The notes below the pieces were generated by a model that saw only the letters and a program-made list of their open reading frames with translations, had not been told where the DNA came from and ran no database searches. Positions 47,495 to 57,696 of a stretch of DNA of 64,000 nucleotides are shown in pieces. Both the position numbers and the translations under genes were made by a program. This stretch comes from Colwellia psychrerythraea (GTDB taxonomy: Bacteria; Pseudomonadota; Gammaproteobacteria; Enterobacterales; Alteromonadaceae), in assembly GCA_002163005.1 (NCBI GenBank), contig MAAF01000054.1:1-64000 (forward strand), written 5' to 3'. How positions within the stretch are numbered: the first letter of the stretch is position 1; the number at the start of each line of letters is the position of its first letter.

Positions 47495-48886
47495 ATGAGT
47501 CAAATACAAAAAACACTATCGCCAATAGATGGTTCTACATATGTAGAACGTCCTTTAGCTGATTTAAATCAAGTGAAAAATATTATTACGCAAGCAGATA
47601 AAGCCCAAAAATCTTGGAGTAAAATTAGTCTAGCAGAGAGAAAGACTATTTGTAGTCAGGCAGTAGAAGCGTTTGAAGCGAATAAAGATAATATAGCACA
47701 AGAGCTTTGCTGGCAGATGGGTAGGCCGATCCGTTATGCCGCAGGGGAAGTTGGAAGTTTCGCAGACCGCGGACGTTATTTAATTTCTATTGCAGATGAG
47801 GTACTAGCTCCAATACAAACAAGTAAAAAAGCAGGCTTTGATCGCTACATAACACACGAACCTGTTGGTGTAGTTTTAGTGATAGCGCCTTGGAACTATC
47901 CGCTACACACGCCTATAAATGCAGTTATGCCAGCTTTACTTGCAGGTAATAGTGTCATTCTTAAGCATTCAGCACAAACTCCTCTTTGTTCTGAACGTAT
48001 TGTTGAAGCCTTCACTGAAGCAGGCTTACCTGAAGGTGTACTCCAGTTCTTGCATACAAGTCATGAGAATACGGAACAAGCAATTAAATCAGCTGAAATT
48101 GGAGCAGTATCTTTTACGGGTTCTGTACCAGCAGGAGTGATAGTTGAGACAGCAGCAGCCGGTCGTTTCATTAATGTAGGTTTAGAGCTTGGAGGCAAAG
48201 ACCCTACATACATACGTAAAGATGCAGACCTAAAGCATGCTGTTGAAAGTACTGTGGATGGAGCTTTCTTTAACTCTGGTCAATCTTGTTGTGGCATAGA
48301 ACGTATCTACGTAGATGAATCCATTTATGATGAATATTTAGCTGCCTTTGTAGCCTTAGTTAAAGAGTATAAGTTAGGTCGTTCTGATAATCCCGAAACA
48401 ACACTTGGTCCACTAGTTCGTACTTCAGCCGCTGAATTTGTACGTGGCCAGATTGACGAAGCAATTGAACAAGGCGCAGAGGCTCATATTAATCCTTATG
48501 ACTTCGACTTAGATGAAGCAGGTACTCCATATATGGCGCCTCAGGTGCTAACAAACGTTGATCACACTATGCGCGTGATGACCGAAGAGAGCTTCGGTCC
48601 TGTTGTTGGTATTATGAAGGTGTCTTCAGATGAAGAAGCAATAAAATTGATGAATGATAGTGAATTTGGGCTTACAGCATCAATTTTCAGTTCTGATATA
48701 GAAAGAGCTGTAACACTGGGTCAAGAATTAGAAGCAGGTACATTCTTTGTTAATAGATGTGACTACCTTGACCCTGAATTAGTATGGACTGGTGTTAAGA
48801 ATACCGGCCGTGGCTGTACATTATCAAAACTAGGTTTCGATAACTTTACTAGAGCAAAATCTTTCCACATCAGAAACAGTATATAA
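47495..48886 (+). CDS. NAD(P)-dependent aldehyde dehydrogenase
   Basis: 463-residue aldehyde dehydrogenase. Catalytic Glu in LELGGKDP and nucleophilic Cys in FFNSGQSCCGIERI; cofactor block APWNYPLHTPINAVMPALLAGNSV and FTGSVPAG. No signal peptide. In the proposed pathway it would oxidise the gamma-glutamyl-aminoacetaldehyde made by the alcohol dehydrogenase encoded 10 bases downstream to gamma-glutamylglycine. It is related in role to PuuC of the putrescine pathway. Specificity is inferred from context only. Confidence 0.92.
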   Translation: MSQIQKTLSPIDGSTYVERPLADLNQVKNIITQADKAQKSWSKISLAERKTICSQAVEAFEANKDNIAQELCWQMGRPIRYAAGEVGSFADRGRYLISIADEVLAPIQTSKKAGFDRYITHEPVGVVLVIAPWNYPLHTPINAVMPALLAGNSVILKHSAQTPLCSERIVEAFTEAGLPEGVLQFLHTSHENTEQAIKSAEIGAVSFTGSVPAGVIVETAAAGRFINVGLELGGKDPTYIRKDADLKHAVESTVDGAFFNSGQSCCGIERIYVDESIYDEYLAAFVALVKEYKLGRSDNPETTLGPLVRTSAAEFVRGQIDEAIEQGAEAHINPYDFDLDEAGTPYMAPQVLTNVDHTMRVMTEESFGPVVGIMKVSSDEEAIKLMNDSEFGLTASIFSSDIERAVTLGQELEAGTFFVNRCDYLDPELVWTGVKNTGRGCTLSKLGFDNFTRAKSFHIRNSI

Positions 48887-48896
48887 GGAGCATATT

Positions 48897-50063
48897 ATGA
48901 ATGATTTAACTGCTAACTGGAATTATCCTAATAGTATTCTAGCAGGCTCAGGACGTATAAGTGAGCTAGCTGAAACATGTAAGAATCTGAATATTAAGGC
49001 TCCTCTGCTAATTACTGATCCAGGATTAGCTGATTTGCCGATGGTTGGTGAAGCTGTGAATAGCTGTATTAAGTCAGGACTACGTTGTGGTCTTTTTAGT
49101 AATATTCAAGGAAATCCAACAGGTAAGAACGTAGAAGATGGAGTTTCTGCTTATAAAGCAGGTAAATATGATGGTGTAATTGCCTTTGGCGGTGGCTCAG
49201 CACTAGATGCAGCTAAAGCCGTAGCACTTATGGTTGGCCAAAATGCACCACTATGGGATTTTGAAGATGTCGGCGATAATTGGACACGAGTAAATGAGGC
49301 TGGTGTTGCCCCTATTGTTGCGATCCCTACTACCGCAGGCACAGGCTCAGAAGTTGGCCGAGCATCAGTTATCACAGATCAAGACAATCACGTAAAACGG
49401 ATTATATTTCATCCGCTCATGTTGCCATCTGTGGTTATTCTTGATCCAAATCTAACGGTAGGTCTTCCTTCTCATATTACTGCAGCTACGGGTATGGATG
49501 CCTTGTCACATAACTTAGAAGCACTGTGCTCACCTTTTTATCATCCTATGGCCGAAGGGATCGCGATTGAAGGGATTCGATTGGTGAAAGAATATCTACC
49601 GCGAGCTGTTGCTGACGGGAAAGATATTGAAGCGCGCACTCAAATGTTGGTTGCTTCTAGTATGGGAGCAACCGCATTTCAGAAAGGGTTAGGAGGAATG
49701 CATGCTATTGCCCACACATTGGGTGCTCTCTATGGCGCTCACCATGGTTTATTAAACGCTATTTTGATGCCTTATGTGCTTAAAGCTAACAGAGTAGAAA
49801 TTGAAGAACGCATAGAGCGCCTTAGTCGCTATTTAAATTTAGCCGATAGCAACTTCGATGGTTTTATGTCATGGGTGTTAGAAATGCGAGTGAACCTTGG
49901 CATCCCACATACATTATCGATGATTGATATCGACGAACTCCAAGCCGCTTTGGTAGGAAAAATGTCCGCAGTTGACCCATCTGCTGGAGGTAATCCAATT
50001 ACATTTTCTGAAGAGCAATATTCAGAAATTTTTCTAAATGCGGTTAAAGGTCAATTAGATTAG
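48897..50063 (+). CDS. Iron-containing (group III) alcohol dehydrogenase
   Basis: 388-residue Fe-ADH with the NAD-binding GGGSALDAAKAV and IPTTAGTGSEV blocks and metal-ligand region TGMDALSHNLEA, GGMHAIAHTLGALYGAHHGLLNA (Asp and three His). Ten bases after the aldehyde dehydrogenase, with AAGGAG upstream. In the proposed route it oxidises gamma-glutamylethanolamide to the aldehyde. The putrescine (Puu) pathway uses a flavin oxidase at the equivalent step because it starts from an amine; an alcohol dehydrogenase fits the hydroxyl of ethanolamine. Confidence 0.93.
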   Translation: MNDLTANWNYPNSILAGSGRISELAETCKNLNIKAPLLITDPGLADLPMVGEAVNSCIKSGLRCGLFSNIQGNPTGKNVEDGVSAYKAGKYDGVIAFGGGSALDAAKAVALMVGQNAPLWDFEDVGDNWTRVNEAGVAPIVAIPTTAGTGSEVGRASVITDQDNHVKRIIFHPLMLPSVVILDPNLTVGLPSHITAATGMDALSHNLEALCSPFYHPMAEGIAIEGIRLVKEYLPRAVADGKDIEARTQMLVASSMGATAFQKGLGGMHAIAHTLGALYGAHHGLLNAILMPYVLKANRVEIEERIERLSRYLNLADSNFDGFMSWVLEMRVNLGIPHTLSMIDIDELQAALVGKMSAVDPSAGGNPITFSEEQYSEIFLNAVKGQLD

Positions 50064-50108
50064 TTACTTTCGATGAATATTGCGAGATAACTAATACCTG
50101 GGGGTAAA

Positions 50109-50819
50109 ATGAGAATAGCAATTTTACAATGTGACAACGTATTGGATAAATTCCAAAAAGATTTTGGTAATTATCCACAAATGATCATTGATCTATTGAC
50201 TAGCGTTGAAGATAAGTTGGAAGTTGAAATCTTTGATGTTCAAAAGGGTAAATATCCAGAGTGCATCGACAATTGGGATCTTTTCATCACTACAGGAAGT
50301 AAAGCCAGTGTGAATGACAATGAAGTCTGGATTAAAGATCTTATAGGGTTTATCCAAAAGCTTGATGCCGATCAAAAAAAATTGATTGGCATCTGCTTTG
50401 GCCATCAAGCTATAGCTGTAGCAAGAGGCGGATCGGTGGTGAAATCCGATAAGGGCTGGGGTATTGGTATCTCATCGAACCGAATTCTTACTCAACCCGA
50501 TTGGATGAATACACAAAACAGTTGCCTAAATATTATTGTGAGCCATCAAGACCAGATAACTCTTTTGCCGAAAGGAACAAAGGTTATTGCTGAAAGTGAC
50601 TTCTGCCCTTATTTCATGGTTCAGTGGGGTGAGCATTTTTTAAGTGTCCAAGGTCATCCTGAATGGAATAGACAGTACTCGAAATCACTTATTAATGATC
50701 GACGTAACATCATTCCCATAAAAAGGATTGAAGAAGGCCTAGTATCACTAGAAAAAGAACCAAATAACCATGAATTTGCTCAATGGATTATTATGTTTGC
50801 CCAAAGAGAAATCCTGTAA
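50109..50819 (+). CDS. Class I glutamine amidotransferase-like gamma-glutamyl hydrolase
   Basis: 236-residue class I GATase domain with the catalytic triad visible: Cys in IGICFGHQAIA, His and Glu in VQGHPEWNRQY. A strong GGGGG ribosome site precedes the ATG. Stand-alone proteins of this type hydrolyse gamma-glutamyl compounds, as PuuD does for gamma-glutamyl-GABA. Here it would split gamma-glutamylglycine to glutamate and glycine, returning the glutamate spent by the ligase. Last gene of the operon; a terminator lies at 50941. Confidence 0.87.
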   Translation: MRIAILQCDNVLDKFQKDFGNYPQMIIDLLTSVEDKLEVEIFDVQKGKYPECIDNWDLFITTGSKASVNDNEVWIKDLIGFIQKLDADQKKLIGICFGHQAIAVARGGSVVKSDKGWGIGISSNRILTQPDWMNTQNSCLNIIVSHQDQITLLPKGTKVIAESDFCPYFMVQWGEHFLSVQGHPEWNRQYSKSLINDRRNIIPIKRIEEGLVSLEKEPNNHEFAQWIIMFAQREIL

Positions 50820-51236
50820 TATTTTTAGGTTATTGTATTAATAGGTATTTTCTCTGGAATAAAGCCACTCTTAAAATACGTATTCATATTCTAGTATTTT
50901 AAGAGTAGTGAAGATAACAGGTTAACTGTCCCCTCCTTTTGCCGAGATTCATAATGAGTCTCGGCTTTTTTAGGAACTAATTATTGACCACATCAATGCA
51001 TCATGACCTCGTGCTCTAAGATGAATTTTATGTAAAACCTTTCAAATTTTGTCGTAAAAAGAGTAATTGAGCCTTATGGCACCTAACTCAGCTGTACCCA
51101 ATATAAAGAGCACACTGTGATACATAAAATCCGCTTGATGACCTGCTTATATTTAGATTTTGCAAAACACTATGATGGACTTTTGGGAATCGTGGTGGAA
51201 ATAATCAACACCAAATAATTATGATGGAAGACCAGT
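50820..51236. other. Intergenic region between the ethanolamine operon and the chemoreceptor gene
   Basis: Holds the operon terminator (50941-50971). The remainder is AT-rich upstream sequence of the chemoreceptor with no recognised RNA or operator. Confidence 0.65.
50941..50971 (+). terminator. Rho-independent terminator of the ethanolamine operon
   Basis: GCCGAGA...TCTCGGC stem (50941-50947 with 50959-50965) followed by TTTTTT. Confidence 0.85.
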
Positions 51237-53225
51237 ATGTATTTATCAAAAATTTCAAACCAAATTAAGATTGGAGCATTATTATTATTAACCGCTTCAG
51301 TATTAGTTATCTTCTTTGTGATGAACTCACAAGCACTTCCTAAGCTTGCTGCCGCATCCAAAAAACTTGCAATTGAACAAGTGAACTCGAGAAGTAATGA
51401 GTTGAAGGTTGAACTTGGAGATATTGCCAGCTTAACTCAAAGTATGGCGCTGATTGCGCAAACATTAACGCTAGACAGTGAAGAATTTCATAAAATATTT
51501 CCATCTTTGATTAATAAGTTTGGTCAAAAAAATATTGCTGGTGGTGGTATTTGGCCGGAACCTTATGCTTTTAATGCAGTACAAGAGAAAAGCTCTTTTT
51601 TCTGGGGTAGAAACAGTACTGGTCAGCTATCTTTTTTAAATGATTATAACCAACCAAATAGTTCTAGCTACCATAACGAAGGATGGTATAAATCAGTAAA
51701 AAACTTACCCAATGGTATCTGTGCTTGGTCCGGTGCTTATCAAGATCCTGTTTCAAAAGCACAAATGGTCACCTGCTCGGTAGGTATTAATAGGAATAAT
51801 AAGTTTTGGGGGGTTGCTACAGTTGATGTTTTACTATCTAACTTAGATACGTTTTCGCTTGAAGCCAGCCATCAAATTAATGGACATCTATTTATTATGG
51901 ACCAACTCGGTAAAATCGTAACCATGCCTACATTACGTGATTTTGATATGACAATGCAAAATATTAATACCTTGTCTGAAAAAGATAGCTCCCTACAAGC
52001 ATTTGTAAATGTACTAACTGACAGTATTACCGATAACGATAATATGATTATTACGACTCTGGAAGAAGGTGTAATCAAAGACGATGAAGCGACCATGATT
52101 TTAAAAAAAATGCATGGGATTAATTGGGCCATTGGCTTAGTACTACCTAATAAAGTCACATCTCAAACATCGAAAAGTATTAGCTGGTCACTTTATATTG
52201 TTTTTATACCAACACTTTTCATTTTACTTTTAATTGCCTATTGGTTCGCCCAACGGCTGTTAAATGGCATATCTGAAACGACAATTCAAATTAATCGCTT
52301 AGCCGAAGGTGGCTTAGAAAAACTGTCTATTTCGAGTAATAATGAACTTGATAAACTTAGAAGTGCAGTTAATGAATATGGAGATTCATTACAATCAATG
52401 TTTATGAAAATATTAAGGGTATCTAACGAAATGGCAGACAATTCAAATGAAATTAAAGATTTATCATCATTACTGAGCCAACGTTCTGATTTGCAAGCGG
52501 ACCAAAACAATTTGCTTGCCTCGGCAATCACAGAAATGAGTTACAGTGCAGAAGGTGTAACGGAGAAAACCATTGCAACAGCCAAGACCGCTATTGGTGC
52601 GAAGGATAATGCTGAAGAAGGGCGTATTTTAGTAACTAATACTGCTGAAGCCATATCCCAGTTAACTTTTTTGATTCAAACTTCATCCAAAGTTATTGAA
52701 CAATTAGACAATGATAGTCAGAAAGTAGTGGCCGTTCTTGAAGTGATCAAATCAATCTCAGAGCAAGCAAACTTATTAGCATTAAATGCAGCGATCGAAG
52801 CAGCAAGAGCTGGTGAACATGGGCGTGGCTTTGCTGTTGTTGCTCATGAAATGAGGACCTTGGCAGGAAGAACATCTGAATCTGTGAACGAAATTGGTAC
52901 GATGACTTCAAACTTACAAGAAGCTTCACGAAATGCGGTCATAGCAATTAGAGAAGGGCTAACAACCTCAGAGCAAACATTAATTAACGCACAACGAGCT
53001 TCGGATAAACTTGTTGTATTAACACAGTCGTTTCAAGATATATCAGATGAAATGAATGAAGTTGCAATAGCTTCTGAAGAGCAAAATAGTGTTACACAGG
53101 AGATAAGTAAATTAGTCGAAAAAACGAATAACCAAAGTAAACTTAATGCTGACAGCGCGTTACAATTAAAAGAACTAAGCAACTCATCAGAGCTCTTATC
53201 TAAGGAACTCAGAGAGTTAACCTAA
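51237..53225 (+). CDS. Methyl-accepting chemotaxis protein with double-Cache-type sensor
   Basis: 662-residue chemoreceptor. First membrane helix at about 14-32, a periplasmic sensor of about 270 residues resembling dCache_1 ([45 protein letters not shown]), second helix at about 308-330 ([21 protein letters not shown]), HAMP, then the cytoplasmic signalling domain with the hairpin tip [41 protein letters not shown] precedes the ATG. It follows the ethanolamine operon, so it may sense ethanolamine or a related amine; that is inference from position only. No C-terminal CheR-binding pentapeptide is seen (ends ELRELT). Confidence 0.93.
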   Translation: MYLSKISNQIKIGALLLLTASVLVIFFVMNSQALPKLAAASKKLAIEQVNSRSNELKVELGDIASLTQSMALIAQTLTLDSEEFHKIFPSLINKFGQKNIAGGGIWPEPYAFNAVQEKSSFFWGRNSTGQLSFLNDYNQPNSSSYHNEGWYKSVKNLPNGICAWSGAYQDPVSKAQMVTCSVGINRNNKFWGVATVDVLLSNLDTFSLEASHQINGHLFIMDQLGKIVTMPTLRDFDMTMQNINTLSEKDSSLQAFVNVLTDSITDNDNMIITTLEEGVIKDDEATMILKKMHGINWAIGLVLPNKVTSQTSKSISWSLYIVFIPTLFILLLIAYWFAQRLLNGISETTIQINRLAEGGLEKLSISSNNELDKLRSAVNEYGDSLQSMFMKILRVSNEMADNSNEIKDLSSLLSQRSDLQADQNNLLASAITEMSYSAEGVTEKTIATAKTAIGAKDNAEEGRILVTNTAEAISQLTFLIQTSSKVIEQLDNDSQKVVAVLEVIKSISEQANLLALNAAIEAARAGEHGRGFAVVAHEMRTLAGRTSESVNEIGTMTSNLQEASRNAVIAIREGLTTSEQTLINAQRASDKLVVLTQSFQDISDEMNEVAIASEEQNSVTQEISKLVEKTNNQSKLNADSALQLKELSNSSELLSKELRELT

Positions 53226-53393
53226 CAAGCATAAAGTAGTAAAAATAGATTAGTGAACCACCAACAGTACCTCCCCTAAAGAATATAATTGATATTTAGG
53301 GGAGTATTCATAGTTAGTGTAGAAGTATATTAGTATTGAAAAGCACAGTCACCATAGTACTTCATCAACTAAAATAAAATTAAGGTTTGCATC

Positions 53394-54683
53394 CTAGTGC
53401 AGCTTTATTTTCGGCTTTACAGATCGACCAATTTTATGAGCTAATATCATTATAGTAGCTTTCATCCAACCATGAATAGCTATCTGATGCATTCGGTACA
53501 ATGATATATAGATTAGGCGAGCAATTCGACCTTCAATAAACATGCTGCCCTGAGTAAGATTACCCATCAAGCTTCCAACCGTACTATACTTACTCAAATT
53601 AACCAATGAACCATGATCCTTGTAAATATAGTCACACAATGGCTTACCTTGTTCTGATAGCACAATATTTTTATATACCAAACTAGCCATTTGATGTGCT
53701 GACTGCGCCCTTGGTGGGACCCAGGAACCATCAGGCTGCTCGCAAGCACAACAATCACCAATCACATAAATTTGATCATCAATCTCGCTCTGCAGGGTTG
53801 GTTTAACAATAATCTGACCGCTCCGATTAGTCTCAAACAATGCTAATTTTTTAATAAAGTCAGGCGCTTTTATTCCTGCAGCCCATACTGTTATATCCGC
53901 TTGAATACGTATACCTTCGTTGGCAACTAATCCATATTCATCTGCACTTGTCACCCGTACATGCTCTTTAACTACCACACCCAGCTTAGTCAGTTCACGT
54001 TTGGCTGCCTTGGCGATTCTTTCAGGTAAAGCTGGTAAAATACGGGAGCCTGCCTCAATTAGATCTATCTTAATACGCTTGGCTGACATATCTGGCATAC
54101 CGTAAACATTCAACAGATCAGCAACGCGATAAAGCTCTGCTGCTAATTCGACACCAGTCGCACCGCCGCCGACAATTGCTATTTGTAGCTTACAATCAGG
54201 CGACTGCTGATTTATACGCGTAAACTGGTTCAATAATGCGCTTTGAAAACGTTCAGCTTGTTGATGCGAGTCTAAAAAGTAACTATTCTCAGCAACACCT
54301 GGCGTACCAAAATCATTACTCACACTCCCAACCGCCAGAATCAGGGTATCAAATGTCAGCTCTCTCTCAGGAAGAACTTCTTTACCCTCATCATCAAAAA
54401 GTGCCTGCAATTTTATATGTTTAGATTTCTGTTCAAGGCCTATCATTGTACCCAATTGGAATTGATAATGATGCGCACTTGAGTGCGCACGATACACTAC
54501 GCCATCAGTGCTTACATCAAGTGAACCCGTTGCTACTTCATGCAATAATGGTTTCCAAATATGAGTTCGGTTACGGTCAACCAAAATAACTTTCGCCAGC
54601 TTCTTTTTGCCGTACCTATGTCCTAGCTGTGTTGCTAATTCAAGTCCACCAGCCCCACCTCCAACAATAACAATGGTTTTCAT
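53394..54683 (-). CDS. ndh: Type II NADH:quinone oxidoreductase
   Basis: 429-residue single-subunit, non-proton-pumping NADH dehydrogenase passing electrons to quinone at the inner face of the inner membrane. FAD-binding GGGAGGLELATQLG at the N-terminus, IWKPLLHEVATGSL block, NAD-binding IAIVGGGATGVELAAEL and the FAD block IYVIGDCCACEQPDGSWVPPRAQSAHQMA. The C-terminal hydrophobic/basic region (RLIYISLYRMHQIAIHGWMKATIMILAHKI) likely anchors it to the membrane. Transcribed alone, convergent with the chemoreceptor. Confidence 0.94.
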   Translation of the reverse strand: MKTIVIVGGGAGGLELATQLGHRYGKKKLAKVILVDRNRTHIWKPLLHEVATGSLDVSTDGVVYRAHSSAHHYQFQLGTMIGLEQKSKHIKLQALFDDEGKEVLPERELTFDTLILAVGSVSNDFGTPGVAENSYFLDSHQQAERFQSALLNQFTRINQQSPDCKLQIAIVGGGATGVELAAELYRVADLLNVYGMPDMSAKRIKIDLIEAGSRILPALPERIAKAAKRELTKLGVVVKEHVRVTSADEYGLVANEGIRIQADITVWAAGIKAPDFIKKLALFETNRSGQIIVKPTLQSEIDDQIYVIGDCCACEQPDGSWVPPRAQSAHQMASLVYKNIVLSEQGKPLCDYIYKDHGSLVNLSKYSTVGSLMGNLTQGSMFIEGRIARLIYISLYRMHQIAIHGWMKATIMILAHKIGRSVKPKIKLH

Positions 54684-54829
54684 AGTAAATCCTCAAAATA
54701 AAGTCAGGTTAATGCTCGTATTCAAGCACTAACCTAACCAATTTTAAAAGCAGTGTTACTGCCTTATATTTCAAATTACGATCTAAAAAATAGTATCTCC
54801 TCCTAATAACTGAAATGGCTAACAATACT

Positions 54830-55048
54830 TGATCAAGAAATATGAAGGCTAAAGCGATGTCATTATGGGATAGAGCCATGCTTTCGAGAAGGTTCATCAT
54901 TGAATCAATAAATGACCAACTAAAGAATATATCTCAAATAGAGCACTCTCGTCATCGTGGCCCTAATGGATTTATATTGAATTTACTTGCTGGATTAGTG
55001 GCTTATTGCCTGAAGGACAATAAGCCACACTTAATATTACTGATGTAG
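54830..55048 (+). pseudogene. 3' remnant of an IS982-family transposase
   Basis: About 70 in-frame codons ending at a stop match the C-terminus of IS982-type transposases: RNMKAKAM, RRFIIESINDQLKNISQIEHSRHRGPNGF and LLAGLVAYCL. The conserved DDE C-terminal Glu lies in FIIESIN. An in-frame stop at 54830 and absence of the upstream two thirds show that only the tail survives. It separates ndh from the TorF porin gene and marks a past insertion. Confidence 0.8.
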
Positions 55049-55063
55049 AGCGTAGTTCAATGA

Positions 55064-55105
55064 TTATTTAACCCGATCTGAGGTTAAATAATCATTTAGG
55101 CTTTT
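55064..55105 (+). terminator. Hairpin terminator after the IS982 remnant
   Basis: TGATTATTTAACC pairs perfectly with GGTTAAATAATCA (about 55059-55098) with a seven-base loop, followed within a few bases by TTTTTT on the plus strand. It lies between the convergent transposase remnant and torF-like gene and may serve both. Confidence 0.7.
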
Positions 55106-55126
55106 TTAAAATCTAGTAGGCTTAGG

Positions 55127-55816
55127 TTATAAATCAATATCTACAGCATAAGAAACGTAAAATTTAATGTCATTGCTATCCACACCATCGTCATAATCTG
55201 TTTTAGTTGCTCCTAAAGTGAAACCATCTTTACTGATTGATGCGCCAAAATCGATAGAATCGGTTGAGAAATCACCACTGTAGTCACCAATATGTAAAGC
55301 CACTTCAGCACCATTTTTTAGAGCGAATGAATAATCAAGGTTGGCGTATACAGAATCACCAAATTCAGCACCGTCTCCACCAGCTTCAGAGTCTGCTAAA
55401 ACAGCAACACCAAAAGAAAAGCCACCAGTTGAGATGCTTGCGTAAATTTCAGAAAAATCATTTTCATCAGCAATAGAATCAGGAAATGCAAAATAAACAT
55501 AACCTACGTCATAAGAAACGTTTTCGTTTATATCGCCACCAAAACCAAAGTAAAGGTCTAGTTCAGTTTTCATGTCACCCCATGAAGCATTTGAAGCCCA
55601 TGTGCCAACATAGAAGCCGGAGTCAGCAGCATAGTCAATACCACCTGAAATAGCGGCCGAACCACCAGTTTGTTCAAGGCCGCGCCATAAGTAATTAGAA
55701 GTGGCAGCAACATTTGCAGATAAGCCTTCTACTGCTAATGCTTGAGTAGAAACAAGTGCTGATTGAGTACCTGCCAGTAAGCATAGAGTAACTAATGATT
55801 TTTTAAAGATATTCAT
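55127..55816 (-). CDS. TorF-family outer-membrane porin
   Basis: Predicted small beta-barrel of the TorF/TIGR02001 type. I take the ATG at 55816 (AAGGTG upstream) rather than a GTG three codons earlier. Signal peptide ends at TQALAVEG; the start of the mature protein, LSANVAATSNYLWRGLEQTGGSAAISGGIDY, is the family hallmark (shown in parts at residues 30-60). Alternating hydrophobic strands with aspartate-rich turns continue to a C-terminal VSYAVDIDL. Function in uptake of small solutes is inferred; adjacency to the ethanolamine region might mean amine uptake. Confidence 0.85.
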   Translation of the reverse strand: MNIFKKSLVTLCLLAGTQSALVSTQALAVEGLSANVAATSNYLWRGLEQTGGSAAISGGIDYAADSGFYVGTWASNASWGDMKTELDLYFGFGGDINENVSYDVGYVYFAFPDSIADENDFSEIYASISTGGFSFGVAVLADSEAGGDGAEFGDSVYANLDYSFALKNGAEVALHIGDYSGDFSTDSIDFGASISKDGFTLGATKTDYDDGVDSNDIKFYVSYAVDIDL

Positions 55817-56283
55817 TTTTTTCACCTTATTGTTTTATTTCTGTTTTATAATTTTTGTTTTTCTTAATGTGCACTAGTGTTTAACCAAACGCATATTAAA
55901 CCTGCGTACTTCAACGATGACGATATTACCAACGAGGGTGTATTTATATGTTGGTAAACTGCACTTTTCAACACGTATCAATTATGATAATTAAACACTA
56001 TTAGAAGTAGTAATTATGTAAATTTACTACTTCTCAGTACGTGCTTCCGGAAAACTAAAAGAGGTAAATTATTTGAGTATCCTTTTGTATTCATGTACAA
56101 CTTAAAAAATCACTCTGGAACAAGCGGATTGTCCGATGGTATGGGAATTGTCACAAAACCTAAAATTACAACAATGCCTGACTTAAGATACTTCCAATTT
56201 CAGACATGCGCAAAGGTTCCAGAGACTCATTAGTTAACTAGTGATAGACTGCCGTTTAGTTAATTTTACTGATAGGAAAGTAT
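55817..56283. other. Divergent intergenic region, porin and LysR genes
   Basis: About 470 bases carrying the promoters of two divergent genes. No hairpin, operator repeat or small gene stood out to me. Confidence 0.6.
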
Positions 56284-57243
56284 ATGGCTTCATTTTTCGA
56301 ATTTGATCTTCGTGCTTTAAATATTTTTTCTCATGTTGCTAAAAGTGGCAACATGAGCCAGACAGCAGATCTACTCGGTATAACTCAAAGCTCTATCTCA
56401 CAAACTATTTCTAACTTAGAGGACTCGCTAGATACCAAACTATTGGATCGTTCCCTTCGCCCTATAGAGCTAACCACCGCAGGCCGTTTTCTTTATGACC
56501 GCAGCGAGTTGTTGCTTCAAGAAGCTAGGAAAACAAGCCTCGCAATCAAGCAAGCTGATTACTCACAGTTACGCCATATTAATATTTCAGTGGTAGATTC
56601 CATGGTAACTTCTGTTGGTCGAGCATTAGTAGATACTGTATCAAAGAGAGCAAAAGACTGGTCAATAAACACTGGACGATCCCATCTTCATGGCTATTCA
56701 TTACTCTCTCGAAATGCAGATATAATCATATCTGATGATGCCCTTGAAGATTCTGATAATTTATGCCGTTTCCGTATATTACGTGAACCTTTCATACTAG
56801 CTCTGCCCAATGATTACACAAATCAGGTAGGAGATTTAAGTAAATTACTCACAGAACTAGACTTCATTCGCTACTCCTCTAACTCATTAATTGGACGCTC
56901 CATTGAGCGTCATCTCCGCTCTATGCATGTGGAACCCCCTGAGAGACTGCAACTCGACAATTCCTATGCTGTAGTTTCTGCTGTTTCAGCTGGTCTGGGT
57001 TGGACAGTTACTACACCTTTATGCCTATTCCAAAGTGGTATTAAACTACATCAGATTCAGATTCTTCCACTACCAGTAGAGCCCCTTTATCGTTCCATTA
57101 CCTTAACTGCTCGTAAAGATGAACTGGGAGACCTTCCTAAGAAAATAGCCAGAGAAATCATAGCTACATTAGAAAATGAATTTCTTTCGGAGATGTCTGA
57201 TAAAAAACCATGGCTTAAAAATTTGCTCACACTAGGTGACTAA
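56284..57243 (+). CDS. LysR-family transcriptional regulator
   Basis: 319 residues. N-terminal winged helix-turn-helix (LRALNIFSHVAKSGNMSQTADLLGITQSSISQTISNLED, residues 8-46) and a periplasmic-binding-like effector domain (about 95-300; ISVVDSMVTSVGRALV, AVVSAVSAGLGWTVTTPL). AGGAAAG precedes the ATG. Divergent from the TorF porin gene, which it may control in the usual LysR manner; the ethanolamine operon is a further candidate target. Effector unknown. Confidence 0.92.
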   Translation: MASFFEFDLRALNIFSHVAKSGNMSQTADLLGITQSSISQTISNLEDSLDTKLLDRSLRPIELTTAGRFLYDRSELLLQEARKTSLAIKQADYSQLRHINISVVDSMVTSVGRALVDTVSKRAKDWSINTGRSHLHGYSLLSRNADIIISDDALEDSDNLCRFRILREPFILALPNDYTNQVGDLSKLLTELDFIRYSSNSLIGRSIERHLRSMHVEPPERLQLDNSYAVVSAVSAGLGWTVTTPLCLFQSGIKLHQIQILPLPVEPLYRSITLTARKDELGDLPKKIAREIIATLENEFLSEMSDKKPWLKNLLTLGD

Positions 57244-57696
57244 ATTGGTTGTAGATTAGTTTTAAGCACTCCAAATATCTTCCAGATATTTAATTATACA
57301 GAGCTGACCATCAGTAAAATAAGCATGTAGACACTTATTGTTTAATATAATTAAGCGTAATATATGTCCCTCCACTCGGTAAAGTATCGTAGGTATAAGC
57401 TTTTCCAATACTATTATATTGCAAGATCTAATTGTATTTGCCGTCATCTTTTATATAAGTATTATAGCAATCAGTTATAGAAGGATGTCACTTGGTTGCT
57501 GATACTTTCCAGATGATAAACTGTTAACTTCTTGAACTTAAATTAAGTATCTTCCGAAATGTACTTTTTCCGAGGCTCCTGGTGAGCCTCGGCTTTTTAT
57601 ATTTTAATGGTTTAATCAAACTATGAAGTTTTTTGCTTAATATAAATAAAAATGGTTACAAAATAATAGGTAGCAGAAGAGATAAAGGAGGCATAT
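57244..57696. other. Intergenic region between the LysR and XRE-cupin genes
   Basis: Contains a strong terminator (57570-57598). A 61-codon minus-strand frame at 57262-57447 has no ribosome site or family and I do not consider it a gene. Nothing else recognised. Confidence 0.6.
57570..57598 (+). terminator. Rho-independent terminator downstream of the LysR gene
   Basis: CCGAGGCTC and GAGCCTCGG form a perfect 9-bp stem with loop CTGGT, followed by CTTTTT. Confidence 0.85.

Noticed and set aside
44438-50819. Puu-type putrescine operon
   Set aside because: The permease carries the ethanolamine permease signature, there is an Fe-alcohol dehydrogenase instead of the PuuB amine oxidase, and no aminotransferase.
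44438-50819. Classical Eut microcompartment operon
   Set aside because: No EutB/EutC lyase or shell protein genes are present in the window.
54842-55048. Intact small gene of unknown function
   Set aside because: The translation is the C-terminal end of an IS982-family transposase, preceded by an in-frame stop.
57262-57447. 61-codon minus-strand ORF between the LysR and XRE genes
   Set aside because: No ribosome site, no recognisable family, and it lies between a gene end and its terminator.
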